Source: Pseudomonas sp. Seg1
GTDB taxonomy: Bacteria > Pseudomonadota > Gammaproteobacteria > Pseudomonadales > Pseudomonadaceae
DNA length: 64,000 nucleotides
Direction of reading: 5' to 3'
NCBI RefSeq assembly: GCF_018326005.1
Contig: NZ_AP021903.1
Span: forward strand, 1,800,001 to 1,864,000
Below, piece after piece: positions 1-9,130 of this stretch. A program made the position numbers and the translations under genes. Position 1 is the stretch's first letter. Every line of letters begins with the position of its first letter. Below the pieces are notes generated by a model. The model was not told the origin of the DNA, did not search any database, and worked only from the letters and a program-made list of their open reading frames with translations.

Positions 1-652
1 CTACAACCCGACTGCTCAGGCCGATATGCAGGCGGCATTGAAGAATTCGACACCGGTAAAACTGGTGTTCGGCGATCCGAGCGGCGGCAGTCAGTCTTAC
101 AAGTTCGTCGACGCGAAGGGCGGAACCATCAGCTCCGGCACCATCGTTCCGGGGCAGGCCAACACCCTGAACCTGAAAGTGGGCATCGTCGATGCCAGCG
201 GCAACCCGGTGCTGGACACGAGCGTCACGCCTAACGTGCAGAAAACCTTCACCGTGCAAACCACGGTTGGCGGTACGCCGAAACCGGGCGAAACCTTCAC
301 CATGAACCTGACCGGTGCGGCGTCTTCGGATAACCGCAACGCCCAGGCGCTGGTCGGCCTGCAAACCAAGCAGACCGTCGACACCGGCTCGGCGAGCAAG
401 GGCATCAGCCTGACCGACGCCTACAACAAACTGGTGACCAATGTCGGCACCAAGACCGCGCAAGGCATCTCCGACGGTGAAGCCACCTCGGCAATCCTGA
501 AGCAGGCCGCCGACTCGCGCGATTCGTTGTCCGGGGTCAACCTGGATGAAGAAACCGGCAATCTGGTCAAATACCAGCAGTACTACACAGCGTCTTCGCA
601 GATCATCAAAGCTGCGCAGGAAACTTTCGCCACGCTGATCAACAGCCTTTAA
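1..652 (+). CDS. flgK: FlgK, hook-filament junction protein 1 (C-terminal part)
   Basis: The reading frame is open from the first base of the window and stops with TAA at 650-652, so only the last ~217 residues are present. The end of the protein is the flagellin-like C-terminal helix typical of FlgK (GVNLDEETGNLVKYQQYYTA, then a run ending TFATLINSL), which packs at the hook-filament junction. It is followed after 13 bases by flgL, the usual flgKL order, and the shared operon supports the call. The N-terminus and promoter lie outside the window. Confidence 0.95.
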   Translation, partial: YNPTAQADMQAALKNSTPVKLVFGDPSGGSQSYKFVDAKGGTISSGTIVPGQANTLNLKVGIVDASGNPVLDTSVTPNVQKTFTVQTTVGGTPKPGETFTMNLTGAASSDNRNAQALVGLQTKQTVDTGSASKGISLTDAYNKLVTNVGTKTAQGISDGEATSAILKQAADSRDSLSGVNLDEETGNLVKYQQYYTASSQIIKAAQETFATLINSL

Positions 653-665
653 GGAGTCGTAATTC

Positions 666-2234
666 ATGCGCATTTCCACCGCTCAGTATTACGGAACGCA
701 AGCTTCGGATTATCAGCGTAACTTCAATAAGGCGCTGGCCACTGCCAGCGAGGCGAGCAGCCTGCAACGCATCAACACCGCAGCCGATGATCCGGTTGGC
801 GCCGGTCGCTTGCTGCAACTGGGTCAGCAGGCAGCGATGCTGGATCAGTACAAGACCAACGTCGACACCACCACAAATTCGTTGAATGTGCAGGAGTCCA
901 CGCTGGATTCCATCACCACCGCACTGGCGCGTGCCAAGGAACTCGCCCTGGCCGCCAACACCGGCACGCGCACCGACAAGGATCGCCAGGCTTACGCTTC
1001 GGAACTGAGTCAGATCCAGCAACAAGTGCTGGGCTTGATGAACTCCAAGGATGCCAACGGCAACTACATGTTCTCCGGTTCGAAGACCGATACCGCGCCG
1101 TACTCGCAGAATGCCGACGGCACTTACACCTACAACGGTGACCAGACCACGATCAACCTGGGCATCGGCGACGGTATGACGGTCGGCACCAACACCACCG
1201 GTTGGGATGCCTTTCAGCAGACCATCAACACCGGCCGCACCAGCACCAACATGACGGCTCCTGCAGTGGATGACGGCCGTGTCGTGCTGTCCAGCGGTAC
1301 CGTTGGCAATGTTGCCACCTACAACTCCAAGTTCTCCGGTGGTCAGCCGTACACCGTCAGCTTCGTCAGCAGTACCCAACTGCAAATCACCGATGCGCTG
1401 GGTAACGACGTGACGGCCGAAGCCAGCCAGAACGGCGCGATCGTCAACACCACCGGCACCAACCAGTCGGTCAGTTTCCGTGGCGTCGACCTGAAGCTGA
1501 ACATCAACCTGAAAGCGGGGGACACCAACCCGGACGCGGTCATTGCCGGGCACAGCTTCCAGCTGTCGACCCAGCCTGACTCGTTCACCACCGCGCGCAG
1601 CCCGGGTAACCCGTCTACTGCGGTGATTACCGGTTCGACCATCACCGACCAGTCGGCCTATACAAACGCCTTCCCGCAAGGCGGCGCGGTGCTCAAGTTC
1701 ACCAGCGCCACGGCGTTCGATCTGTATGCGGCGCCAGTCACTGCGGACAGCAAGCCCGTGTCGTCCGGCACCGTGGCTGGCGGCAACGCGACCGCTGCGG
1801 GCGTGACTTTCGCGCTGGGCAACACTCCGGCCGCTGGCGATCAGTTCTCGATCCAGCCGAACAATCACCAGACCCAGAACGTGCTCGACACGCTGGGCCA
1901 GATGATTACGGCATTGAATACGCCGATCGACGGTGATGATGTTGCCAAGCAGAAGTTTCAGGGTGTCATGGAGTCGGGTCTCGGCAACATCGACGCCGCT
2001 ACCAACCAGATTGGCGCTTCTGTCACCACCATTGGTGCCCGTGGCCAAGCGCTGGAAATGCAAACCGCGACTAACCTGAGCCTGAGTACGGCGAACACCA
2101 CGACCCAAGGCTCGATCCGCGATTCCGATCCGGCCGAAGTCATGACCCGTCTGACCTTGCAGCAGACCATGCTGCAGGCCGCGCAACTGGCGTTCAGCAA
2201 GATCAGCCAGTTGGGACTGTTCAACAAGATCTGA
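666..2234 (+). CDS. flgL: FlgL, hook-filament junction protein 3
   Basis: A 522-residue protein that forms the second junction ring between hook and filament. The N-terminus (MRISTAQYYGTQASDYQRNF) and the C-terminal helix (ending SKISQLGLFNKI) are flagellin-like coiled-coil segments flanking a Ser/Thr/Gly-rich central domain, as in other FlgL proteins. The ATG at 666 is preceded by AAGGAG at 651-656 and lies 13 bases after flgK. The length is within the range of Pseudomonas FlgL, whose central domain varies. Confidence 0.96.
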   Translation: MRISTAQYYGTQASDYQRNFNKALATASEASSLQRINTAADDPVGAGRLLQLGQQAAMLDQYKTNVDTTTNSLNVQESTLDSITTALARAKELALAANTGTRTDKDRQAYASELSQIQQQVLGLMNSKDANGNYMFSGSKTDTAPYSQNADGTYTYNGDQTTINLGIGDGMTVGTNTTGWDAFQQTINTGRTSTNMTAPAVDDGRVVLSSGTVGNVATYNSKFSGGQPYTVSFVSSTQLQITDALGNDVTAEASQNGAIVNTTGTNQSVSFRGVDLKLNINLKAGDTNPDAVIAGHSFQLSTQPDSFTTARSPGNPSTAVITGSTITDQSAYTNAFPQGGAVLKFTSATAFDLYAAPVTADSKPVSSGTVAGGNATAAGVTFALGNTPAAGDQFSIQPNNHQTQNVLDTLGQMITALNTPIDGDDVAKQKFQGVMESGLGNIDAATNQIGASVTTIGARGQALEMQTATNLSLSTANTTTQGSIRDSDPAEVMTRLTLQQTMLQAAQLAFSKISQLGLFNKI

Positions 2235-2239
2235 TGATT

Positions 2240-2261
2240 AACGGGCGCGTGAGCGCCCGTT
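2240..2261 (+). terminator. Hairpin after flgL
   Basis: A perfect 9-bp stem (AACGGGCGC / GCGCCCGTT) with a GTGA loop starts 6 bases after the flgL stop. No T-run follows, so it may be a weak terminator or an mRNA 3'-end stabiliser rather than a full intrinsic terminator. Confidence 0.55.
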
Positions 2262-2312
2262 CGCTCTATCCCCAAGTAATGTTTTTTAGCGGTTTCAAGG
2301 GCTCGCTGTACC

Positions 2313-2343
2313 CGGCGGGCTTTTGCCGCCTGTGAGCCCGCCG
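2313..2343 (+). promoter_or_regulatory. Hairpin abutting the glycosyltransferase start codon
   Basis: CGGCGGGCT (2313-2321) pairs perfectly with AGCCCGCCG (2335-2343). The last G of the stem is the first base of the GTG start at 2343, and no Shine-Dalgarno sequence is visible before that GTG. The structure could limit translation of the large transferase. This is seen in sequence only; no function is shown. Confidence 0.4.
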
Positions 2344-5300
2344 TGAAGTCACTCCCTCTCGTCAGCCTTGTCATTCCCGCCTTCAATCCACGCTTTTTCG
2401 AGCGAGCTTTGCGTAGCGCTGTCGGCCAAGGTTATGGCCATCTGGAGATCATCGTTTGCGATGACAGTCGTGGCGTCGAGATCGAAAACATCGTCTCGAC
2501 TGTCGGCGAGGAGACCGGCGTCGCCGTCCGTTATGTACGCAACCCGCGCACGTTGGGTCTGGTCGGCAACCTGAAAGCTTGCCTGGATCAGGCGCAGGGC
2601 GAGTTCATCAAGTTTCTGTGTGACGATGATTTGCTCTATTCCGCCTGTATCGAGCAGCAGGCGCACGAGATGCACCGTGCCGAGGTCAGCCTGGTGCTGG
2701 CGCAGCGACTGCTCTGGGACGCGAACGACATCATCCTGCCTGCGCGTCTGGAAAACACCTCGCTGTCGCCGGTCAGTGGCCTGTTCAAGGGCGACGATCT
2801 GCTGGCGATATTTGAAAAATTCCCGGTCAACGTTCTGGGCGGATTCAGCAACGCGCTGTTTCGCCGCGCGGACGTCGTCGAGCTGCTGCCGGCACTGACC
2901 GAGGAGGGCAGTTGCTTCGTCGCGTCCCTGGATTTCGCCTTGTATATCTGCCTGCTGCGACGCGGCAATCTGGCGGTGTCCAACAACGTGTTGAGCGCCG
3001 AGCGTCTTTATCCGGAGCGGCTGAGCGCGCAGCAACCGATGAAGGATGCGATGGACGTCGAGCGCGAGTGGCTTTCGCAAATGCTCAAGGCCCGCAACGG
3101 TGAGTCGGCACCTGCGCCAGGCTGGGTGCGTTATATCCCGCTGGCAAAGGCTGATGAGTCACCCAGGATTTGGGAAGAGCTGCCGTTGAGCCGTACCCTG
3201 GGCTCCAGGCAGAGCCGTCAGGAGTGTGGCGTCGGGGTAGACAGCCTGAGTTTCGGCGAACTCTACGCGCAATGGCTGGAATGCCGGGTGCTCACCGAAG
3301 GACAGCGCAAGTTGCTCCCGGAAACCATCGCCGGTTGGTCACACCAGCCACGGATCGTGCCGATCATCATCGACGGCAAAGGCAGTCGCGACGGTGTGGA
3401 ACGCACGCTGGAGGCCCTCGCCAATCAGGATTACCCGGCGGAACTGGTGCTGGTCCTGTCCGCGTCCTGTTCCGAAGCGGAGCTGGATGGCCGCGTGTTT
3501 CGCCTGCCGCTACAAGACGACGGGCTGGAGCAGCTCAACACCTTGCTGCCGCAACTGGAAGGCGCCGACTGGTTCTACCTGCTGCAACCCGGTGATCGCC
3601 CGGTGGCCACGGCGTTGCTGATCATGGCTGACCGGATTGCCCATTCGCGGTCTTTCACATGCCTGTACAGCGACGAAGGCAGTCTGCGCAATGGCGAGTC
3701 GGCAGAACCTGCGTTCAAGCCGGACTTCAACCTCGACCTCATGCGCAGCTATCCCTACGTCGGGCGGGCTCTGGCGTTCAAGCGCGAGCGGGTTCTGGCG
3801 TTGGGAGGCCTTGCGCCTGACTTCGCACAACTGGCGCCTCACGATCTGCTGTGGCGCATGGTCGAGAGTGACGGCACTCAGGTGATCGGGCATATCGCTG
3901 AAGTGTTGCTCGAATCGAAATTCGATCTGTCCCAGTGGCTCACCGACCCGGGTGTCCTGGAGCAGAATCCGCGGGTGCTCGATGCGCATCTGCAGCGCCT
4001 GGGGATTGCCTACGAGACCCGACGCGAGGGCAGCGAGCTGCTCAATCGGGTCGATTATCGCCATGCCCGCCGCCCGTTGGTGTCGGTGATCATCGTCGCT
4101 CAGGATCAGACGGCTGCCTTGCAGCGGTGTGTCGAAACGCTGCTGGAAAAGACCGCTTACACCGCCTACGAAATTCTCTTGGTCGACAGCGGCAGCGAAA
4201 GCGCCGAGGCCCAGGCCTGGCTCGACGGTATGGGGCAGTTGGGCGGTGAGCGGATTCGGGTGTTGCGCTACCCGCAAAAGAACAACCTCGCTGCCATTCA
4301 CAACTTTGCCGTTGGTCAGGCGCGCGGCGAGTATGTGGTGCTGCTCAATGCTTTTGCGGTGATCACTCAAGCCGACTGGCTCGACGAATTGCTCAATCAT
4401 GCGCAGCGTCCCGAAGTCGGGGTGGTCGGCGCCAAGTTGTACGACCCGGACGGCGGTGTGCTGCATGCCGGCCTGATTCTCGGTTTGCAAGGGCCGGCCG
4501 GGCTGCCGTTCTTTGGTCAGCCGATGCAGTCGGAGGGCTATATGTTCCGGTTGCAGGCGGTGCAGGATCTGAGTGCCGTCGGCGGTGACTGCCTGATGGT
4601 GCGCAAGTCGGTCTTCGAGGAGGTAGCGGGGCTCGACGAACAGGACTTGAAGGTCGCGTACAACGTCGTGGATCTGTGCCTGCGTGTCGGCCGCGAAGGT
4701 TATCTGGTGGTGTGGAATCCGCATGCCAGGCTGGCTGTGGGCGCCCGCCCGATTATCGAGGCCACGCGCGAAGATCAGCAGCAGCATGAGCGCGAGCAGG
4801 ATACGTTTTATCAGCGCTGGTTACCGCAGATCGCCCGCGATCCGGCATACAACGTCAACCTCGCCCTGCATGGCGTCGGTGCCAGCAACTTCAGCCTCGA
4901 ACCGGGTCTGCTGACCGGCTGGACTGCATTTTCCAAGTCGCAGCTGCCCAATGTACTGTCGGTGCCGATCAATGCTTCTGCCATTGGTCATTACCGCATG
5001 AGCCAGCCGATGATCGAGCTGGTGGCGGCCAATCGGGTCGAAGGGCGCATCTGCTACGGCTTGCCGTCGATCGTTGAAATCGAGCGTCAGGCCCCCGACG
5101 TGATCGTGCTGCAAGGGCGCTACTCGGAGCACGCCATCGATGAAATCCCGCCACTGAAGAAGTACTTCAGTGCCCGGCGGATCTTCGAACTGGATGACTA
5201 TGTGATTGATGTTCCCCATCGCAACGCGCACATCCGCAACATGCCGAGCAAGCAGGACATGGAGCGCATGGTACGCCGGGCGATCGGCCTGTGTGATCGA

Positions 5301-5936
5301 GTGGTCGTGTCGACTCAACCCTTGGCCAACGCGCTCTCGGACATGCACCACGACATTCGTGTGGTGCCGAACATGCTTGCCAAGGACCTCTGGAGCAACC
5401 TGCGCAGCCGCCGCCGCACCTCGAAGAAACCCCGTGTCGGCTGGGGCGGCGGCACCAGTCACCACGGTGATCTGGCGGTGATCGCGGATGTCGTGCGCGA
5501 ACTGGCCAACGAAGTCGACTGGGTGTTTTTCGGCATGTGCCCGGATGACCTGCGGCCGTACATGCATGAATTCCATGGTGTGATCGGCCTGGACGTGTAT
5601 CCGGCCAAACTGGCCAGCCTCAACCTGGATCTGGCCCTTGCACCGCTGGAGTTCCACATCTTCAACGACTGCAAGAGCAACCTGCGTCTGCTGGAGTACG
5701 GCGCCTGCGGCTACCCGGTGATCTGCACCGACACCGAGGCCTATCGCGGCTACCTGCCGTGCACGCGGATCAAGACCAACACCACCGATGAGTGGCTGCA
5801 GGCGATTCGCATGCACCTGGCCGATCCTGATGCCAGCTACCGCATGGGCGACGAGTTGCGTGAGGTGGTGCTGCGCGATTACGTGCTGCGTGGCGATAAC
5901 CTGCGCTACTGGGAAAATGGCTGGCTGGCGGACTGA
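2343..5936 (+). CDS. Giant multidomain glycosyltransferase, flagellin glycosyltransferase Fgt1-like
   Basis: A 1197-residue cytoplasmic protein with several glycosyltransferase modules. Residues ~1-230 are a GT-A family 2 domain (VSLVIPAFNP near residue 8, CDDDLLY near 92). Residues ~330-540 look like a degenerate second GT2 unit. Residues ~577-820 form a third (RRPLVSVIIVAQDQ, then WLDELLNHAQRPEVGVVGAK). Residues ~865-1197 resemble a GT-B domain (RIFELDDYVID near 945, SNLRLLEYGACGYPVI near 1110). Large proteins of this type next to flgL and fliC glycosylate flagellin in P. syringae (Fgt1/Fgt2). The start is a GTG without a clear ribosome site, partly buried in a hairpin. It shares the third GT2 module with the gene at 21057, so the two are paralogues. 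The sugar transferred is not predictable. Confidence 0.85.
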   Translation: MKSLPLVSLVIPAFNPRFFERALRSAVGQGYGHLEIIVCDDSRGVEIENIVSTVGEETGVAVRYVRNPRTLGLVGNLKACLDQAQGEFIKFLCDDDLLYSACIEQQAHEMHRAEVSLVLAQRLLWDANDIILPARLENTSLSPVSGLFKGDDLLAIFEKFPVNVLGGFSNALFRRADVVELLPALTEEGSCFVASLDFALYICLLRRGNLAVSNNVLSAERLYPERLSAQQPMKDAMDVEREWLSQMLKARNGESAPAPGWVRYIPLAKADESPRIWEELPLSRTLGSRQSRQECGVGVDSLSFGELYAQWLECRVLTEGQRKLLPETIAGWSHQPRIVPIIIDGKGSRDGVERTLEALANQDYPAELVLVLSASCSEAELDGRVFRLPLQDDGLEQLNTLLPQLEGADWFYLLQPGDRPVATALLIMADRIAHSRSFTCLYSDEGSLRNGESAEPAFKPDFNLDLMRSYPYVGRALAFKRERVLALGGLAPDFAQLAPHDLLWRMVESDGTQVIGHIAEVLLESKFDLSQWLTDPGVLEQNPRVLDAHLQRLGIAYETRREGSELLNRVDYRHARRPLVSVIIVAQDQTAALQRCVETLLEKTAYTAYEILLVDSGSESAEAQAWLDGMGQLGGERIRVLRYPQKNNLAAIHNFAVGQARGEYVVLLNAFAVITQADWLDELLNHAQRPEVGVVGAKLYDPDGGVLHAGLILGLQGPAGLPFFGQPMQSEGYMFRLQAVQDLSAVGGDCLMVRKSVFEEVAGLDEQDLKVAYNVVDLCLRVGREGYLVVWNPHARLAVGARPIIEATREDQQQHEREQDTFYQRWLPQIARDPAYNVNLALHGVGASNFSLEPGLLTGWTAFSKSQLPNVLSVPINASAIGHYRMSQPMIELVAANRVEGRICYGLPSIVEIERQAPDVIVLQGRYSEHAIDEIPPLKKYFSARRIFELDDYVIDVPHRNAHIRNMPSKQDMERMVRRAIGLCDRVVVSTQPLANALSDMHHDIRVVPNMLAKDLWSNLRSRRRTSKKPRVGWGGGTSHHGDLAVIADVVRELANEVDWVFFGMCPDDLRPYMHEFHGVIGLDVYPAKLASLNLDLALAPLEFHIFNDCKSNLRLLEYGACGYPVICTDTEAYRGYLPCTRIKTNTTDEWLQAIRMHLADPDASYRMGDELREVVLRDYVLRGDNLRYWENGWLAD

Positions 5937-5973
5937 TCGGTTCGCAGGTATCAAAAACTCGACCTTTAAAGTT

Positions 5974-6005
5974 AATGCCAGTCAGCCTGTCTGACTGGCA
6001 TTTTT
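5974..6005 (+). terminator. Intrinsic terminator after the Fgt1-like gene
   Basis: A perfect 12-bp stem, AATGCCAGTCAG (5974-5985) with CTGACTGGCATT (5991-6002), has a CCTGT loop and runs into TTTTTG. It separates the flgKL-glycosyltransferase unit from the accessory block downstream. The rest of 5937-6166 shows no ORF or other recognised site. Confidence 0.88.
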
Positions 6006-6166
6006 GTTTCTGATCGGACACTTCTGTGATTTCAACCGAATGGTCGAGGATACGCACGCTCCTCACACCGGTAGGCATGTAGCTTAATCAGATAGTCCGA
6101 AGTTCAGGCAGCGAGGCTTGGCTGATCGGTACTAAGCCACGTCCGGTTTTTTTAGCGTTGCACCGA

Positions 6167-6535
6167 TTACGCTTCCGGCTGAACGTTATCCAGCGCCTGA
6201 TTCACCGCCAACTCAGTCAGCATGACGATTTGCGCTATGCCCAGCGCGGTCTTGCGGTGTGAGGTATCGAGCACGGCGGCGAAGTTGTTGAGCATCTCTG
6301 TGACCGAGCCGAGGGTTTCGCTGGCATTGGCCAGCAGGGATTCGGTGTCGTACACCGGGTTGGCGAGGTACATCGGTTCAGATACGCGGGTGGACGCCAT
6401 GATGTGGGCGGTCGGTTTCAGGTAATGGTCGAGGGCGCGGTCGGCCGCTTCGTTGAGTTTTTTGCTGTCGATGGAGACGTAGGGGGAGGTTGGGTCGGTA
6501 TTGGTTTCGGGGGGATTGGGTGTTGGCTTTTTCAT
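6167..6535 (-). CDS. DUF6124-like small protein, copy A
   Basis: A 122-residue protein beginning MKKPTPNPPETNTDPTSPYV, with a conserved core (SPYVSIDSKKLNEAADRALD) and a helical C-terminal half. No membrane segment or signal peptide is visible. The ATG at 6535 was chosen because the paralogue at 57682-58041 starts at the equivalent place (MFKPTPNPPETD) and because the reading frame upstream runs through the structured leader. I assign it to the Pseudomonas family I know as DUF6124; its function is unknown. It is opposite to the flagellar genes and sits at the left edge of the T6SS cassette. Its 5' region (6536-6773) carries the leader described separately. Confidence 0.75.
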   Translation of the reverse strand: MKKPTPNPPETNTDPTSPYVSIDSKKLNEAADRALDHYLKPTAHIMASTRVSEPMYLANPVYDTESLLANASETLGSVTEMLNNFAAVLDTSHRKTALGIAQIVMLTELAVNQALDNVQPEA

Positions 6536-6571
6536 GATGAAACTCCACTGGAAAGTTGGAGCTGCCCATTC

Positions 6572-6773
6572 GGTTTCCGGACGAAGAGGTGGCAGCTGTA
6601 CGCAGGTTGGAAACCCGGGCAGCGGCGACCCGGTCGACCCGAAGGTCTCCCGCGCACAGCCGCCATAACGGAGTGCACACATTCGAAGTGCGCAAGGATA
6701 CGTTATGAAAGGCGTGTACGCGCCACTAATACCCATCGGGGTTTCCAGTCCCGGTCGCTGAATTGGCAGCGAC
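6572..6773 (-). ncRNA. Structured 5' leader of the DUF6124-like gene, copy A
   Basis: Read on the minus strand this region holds, in order: a 7-bp hairpin (6754-6760 with 6767-6773); an 'up' word (6739-6747); a hairpin-prone spacer closed by 6665-6670 with 6701-6706; the 5' side of an outer stem (6656-6665); a GACC-UUCG-GGUC hairpin (6636-6647); a 'mid' word (6608-6616); the 3' side of the outer stem (6590-6599); and a 'down' word (6572-6578). Mid (TGGAAACCC on the + strand) is complementary to up (GGGTTTCCA) and to down (GGTTTCC). The only mismatch in the 10-bp outer stem is a G-U wobble in minus-strand RNA but A-C on the plus strand, which fits transcription toward the gene. The class is inferred; this could be a cis-regulatory element rather than a separate RNA. 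Confidence 0.6.
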
Positions 6774-7114
6774 GTGCACAGCCTAGAGAGCGGACGTCCG
6801 ACGGACAACCTGAAAACCTTGTGGGACGGTTCTGTATTTTTCAGTAGTCGTTAAACATTCCACATTGAAATACACAGGGTGCCGCACATCAATCGGAGCA
6901 CTGTTTGCCGCGAAATTTGAGATTGTGATTTGGCCGCCATTGATCTTCGGTTGAGGGGAGATTTTCTAATTCGCGACACGTCCTACAAGTGTTGACGAGT
7001 CTCCCTACATAAAATCATTAGCCCCCTTGTTAGCGTGCTTGCCAGTTTTCGCGAGCACAGACCAAGGACGGTTTGGACATCGCGCTCTTTTCCTCTTTGC
7101 TTAAGGATAAGCGT
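6774..7114. other. Intergenic region between the DUF6124 leader and vgrG
   Basis: About 340 bases without a credible ORF. It should contain divergent promoters for the minus-strand leader and for vgrG. A TTGACG at about 6993 followed by TAAAAT has too short a spacer for sigma-70. I see no GG-N10-GC sigma-54 site here. Confidence 0.5.
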
Positions 7115-9130
7115 ATGTTCCGGTCGGCCAATGCCGCGCATTTCACGTTGCAAATTCCCTCGATCCGTCACGACTTCCAGGTGCTGGCTTTCAGCGGCAC
7201 CGAAGCGATCAGCACCCTCTACGGCATCCATATTGAACTGGTCAGCGAGCACCCGGACTTCGATCTGGAGAGCTTGCTCAGCCAACCGGCGTTTCTGCAA
7301 TTTGGTTTCAATGGCGAAGGCATTCACGGGCGCATTGAAGACGTGCTGATTGGTGAGGCCGGTAAACGCCTGACGCGCTATCACCTGACGCTGGTGCCGG
7401 CACTGCACTATTTGCAGTTCAGCCACGATCAGCGGATTTTTCAACGCATGACCGTGCCGCAGATCATCGCCCAAGTGCTCAACGGTCATGGCATTCAGGC
7501 CGATGCGTTTACCTTCCACGTCAGCACCAGCGCCGCTCGCGAATACTGCACGCAGTACGCGGAATCTGACCTGGAATTCATACAAAGGTTATGCGCCGAG
7601 GAGGGCATTGCCTGGCACCACCAGCACTCGGTGGATGGGCATCTATTGGTGTTCACCGATGATCAGGTGTTCCTGCCCAAACTTGGCGTTACGTCGTATC
7701 AGCAAGATTCCGGCATGGTCGCCGAGCATTCGGTGGTCAGCCGTTTCAGCGCGCGAACCAGCACCCGTACCAGCACGGTCACTCGCCGCGACTATGACCT
7801 GAAACGCCCAAGTCTGTTGATTGAAAGCCACTTCACCGCCGAGTTCACTCCGGCGCTGGAGGACTACCGTTATCCGCTGTTGATCGAGAACGAAAAGTCC
7901 GGCAAGCAATTCGCCCGACAGGCGCTCGAACGGCATCGCGCCGACTATGAGTTGGGTGAAGGTCAAAGCGATCAGGCGAACCTGCGCTGCGGCCACTTGT
8001 TCGAGCTCACCGACCATCCGCGAAAAAAGTGCAACGACCTGTGGCTGTTACTCAGCGTTTCTCATGATGGCCGCCAGCCACAAGTGCTCGAAGAATCCGT
8101 CACCAGCGACGCCAACGCGGCTGACGGTTTCACTCAGGGCTATCGCAATACTTTCAGCGTGATTCCCGCCGAGGTGGTGTTTCGCCCACAGTTGCCAGCA
8201 CCGCGTCGTCCTCTGGTTTCCCAGACTGCACGTGTGACCGGCCCCGCTAACGAAGAGATCTACTGTGACGAATATGGCCGCGTGAAGTGCCAGTTTTTCT
8301 GGGACCGCGCCGAACTCAACAGCGAGCGCAGCAGTTGCTGGGTCCGGGTTTCATCGAGCTGGGCCGGGGAAAATTTTGGTTCGGTGACCATTCCGCGCAT
8401 CGGTATGGAAGTCGTGGTGACCTATCTCGAAGGCGACCCGGACAATCCGCTGATCACCGGCTGTGTGCCCAACAAGGTTACGTCGCCACCCTACGCCTTG
8501 CCCGAGCAAAAGACCCGAACCGTGCTGCGCAGCCACAGTTCACCGCATACCGGCGGCTACAACGAACTGATGATCGAAGACCGCGCCGGTCAGGAAAAAA
8601 TCTACCTGCGCGCCGAACGCGATGTCGAACAACTGATCCTCAACGACAGCCGCAGCCAGATCCGTCGTGACCGTTTCGAGCAAGTCGACAACCACAGCAC
8701 CAGCCTGATCAAGGCTGACGAACACCACACCACCGACGGGACGCGCAACACTGTCATCGGCAGTGATGACGTGCTCAACATCAGCGGCAACAGCAGCACC
8801 ACAGCGGATGGAACGCTGGTGATTCAGGCCGGGCCGCATGCCCGCGTTACCGCCAGCCAAGTGGTGATCGATGCCGGTACGAGCCTGACGCTGACGGCGG
8901 GCGGCCATCACCTCGTGATCAATGCGGGCGGGATATTCAGCAGTGTCGCCATCGTCGAGGGTGGCGCGCCAGTGGTCGGAGTGGCGGCGTTATCTGCTAT
9001 CCCATCAGCCGAGATCGCCCTTCAAGCCCCCGTTTTACTTCACTCGCAGCGTCTGGCCCTGATGGCCAAGAGGCCGATCTGCGCTGTTTGCGAAGCCGCT
9101 CAACAACAGCGCGGAGAAGCCGATGCTTGA
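7115..9130 (+). CDS. vgrG: VgrG/TssI, type VI secretion spike protein
   Basis: A 671-residue spike-tip protein of the type VI secretion system. The N-terminal two-thirds is gp27-like (HFTLQIPSIRHDFQVLAFSG at the start). Around residues 388-450 is the gp5 OB-fold, with YCDEYGRVKCQFFWDR and the IPRIGMEVVV strand. The C-terminal part is a beta-helix-like region of short polar repeats, ending in a CxxC tail (PICAVCEAA). I chose ATG 7115 because AAGGA lies 7 bases upstream; a TTG at 7073 would add 14 residues. It overlaps the next gene by 8 bases. No structural T6SS genes are in the window, so this is an orphan effector-delivery cassette. Confidence 0.93.
   Translation: MFRSANAAHFTLQIPSIRHDFQVLAFSGTEAISTLYGIHIELVSEHPDFDLESLLSQPAFLQFGFNGEGIHGRIEDVLIGEAGKRLTRYHLTLVPALHYLQFSHDQRIFQRMTVPQIIAQVLNGHGIQADAFTFHVSTSAAREYCTQYAESDLEFIQRLCAEEGIAWHHQHSVDGHLLVFTDDQVFLPKLGVTSYQQDSGMVAEHSVVSRFSARTSTRTSTVTRRDYDLKRPSLLIESHFTAEFTPALEDYRYPLLIENEKSGKQFARQALERHRADYELGEGQSDQANLRCGHLFELTDHPRKKCNDLWLLLSVSHDGRQPQVLEESVTSDANAADGFTQGYRNTFSVIPAEVVFRPQLPAPRRPLVSQTARVTGPANEEIYCDEYGRVKCQFFWDRAELNSERSSCWVRVSSSWAGENFGSVTIPRIGMEVVVTYLEGDPDNPLITGCVPNKVTSPPYALPEQKTRTVLRSHSSPHTGGYNELMIEDRAGQEKIYLRAERDVEQLILNDSRSQIRRDRFEQVDNHSTSLIKADEHHTTDGTRNTVIGSDDVLNISGNSSTTADGTLVIQAGPHARVTASQVVIDAGTSLTLTAGGHHLVINAGGIFSSVAIVEGGAPVVGVAALSAIPSAEIALQAPVLLHSQRLALMAKRPICAVCEAAQQQRGEADA

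Noticed and set aside
639-2186. Long minus-strand reading frame opposite flgL, and similar ones opposite most genes (for example 21-22.6 kb and 45-47 kb)
   Set aside because: They mirror the codon structure of GC-rich plus-strand genes, show low-complexity Arg/His/Gln-rich translations and have no ribosome sites.
6993-7016. Sigma-70 promoter for vgrG (TTGACG and TAAAAT)
   Set aside because: The spacer is about 12 bases, too short.
7073-7114. TTG start for VgrG adding 14 residues
   Set aside because: No ribosome site; ATG 7115 has AAGGA at good spacing and begins with the usual VgrG N-terminus.
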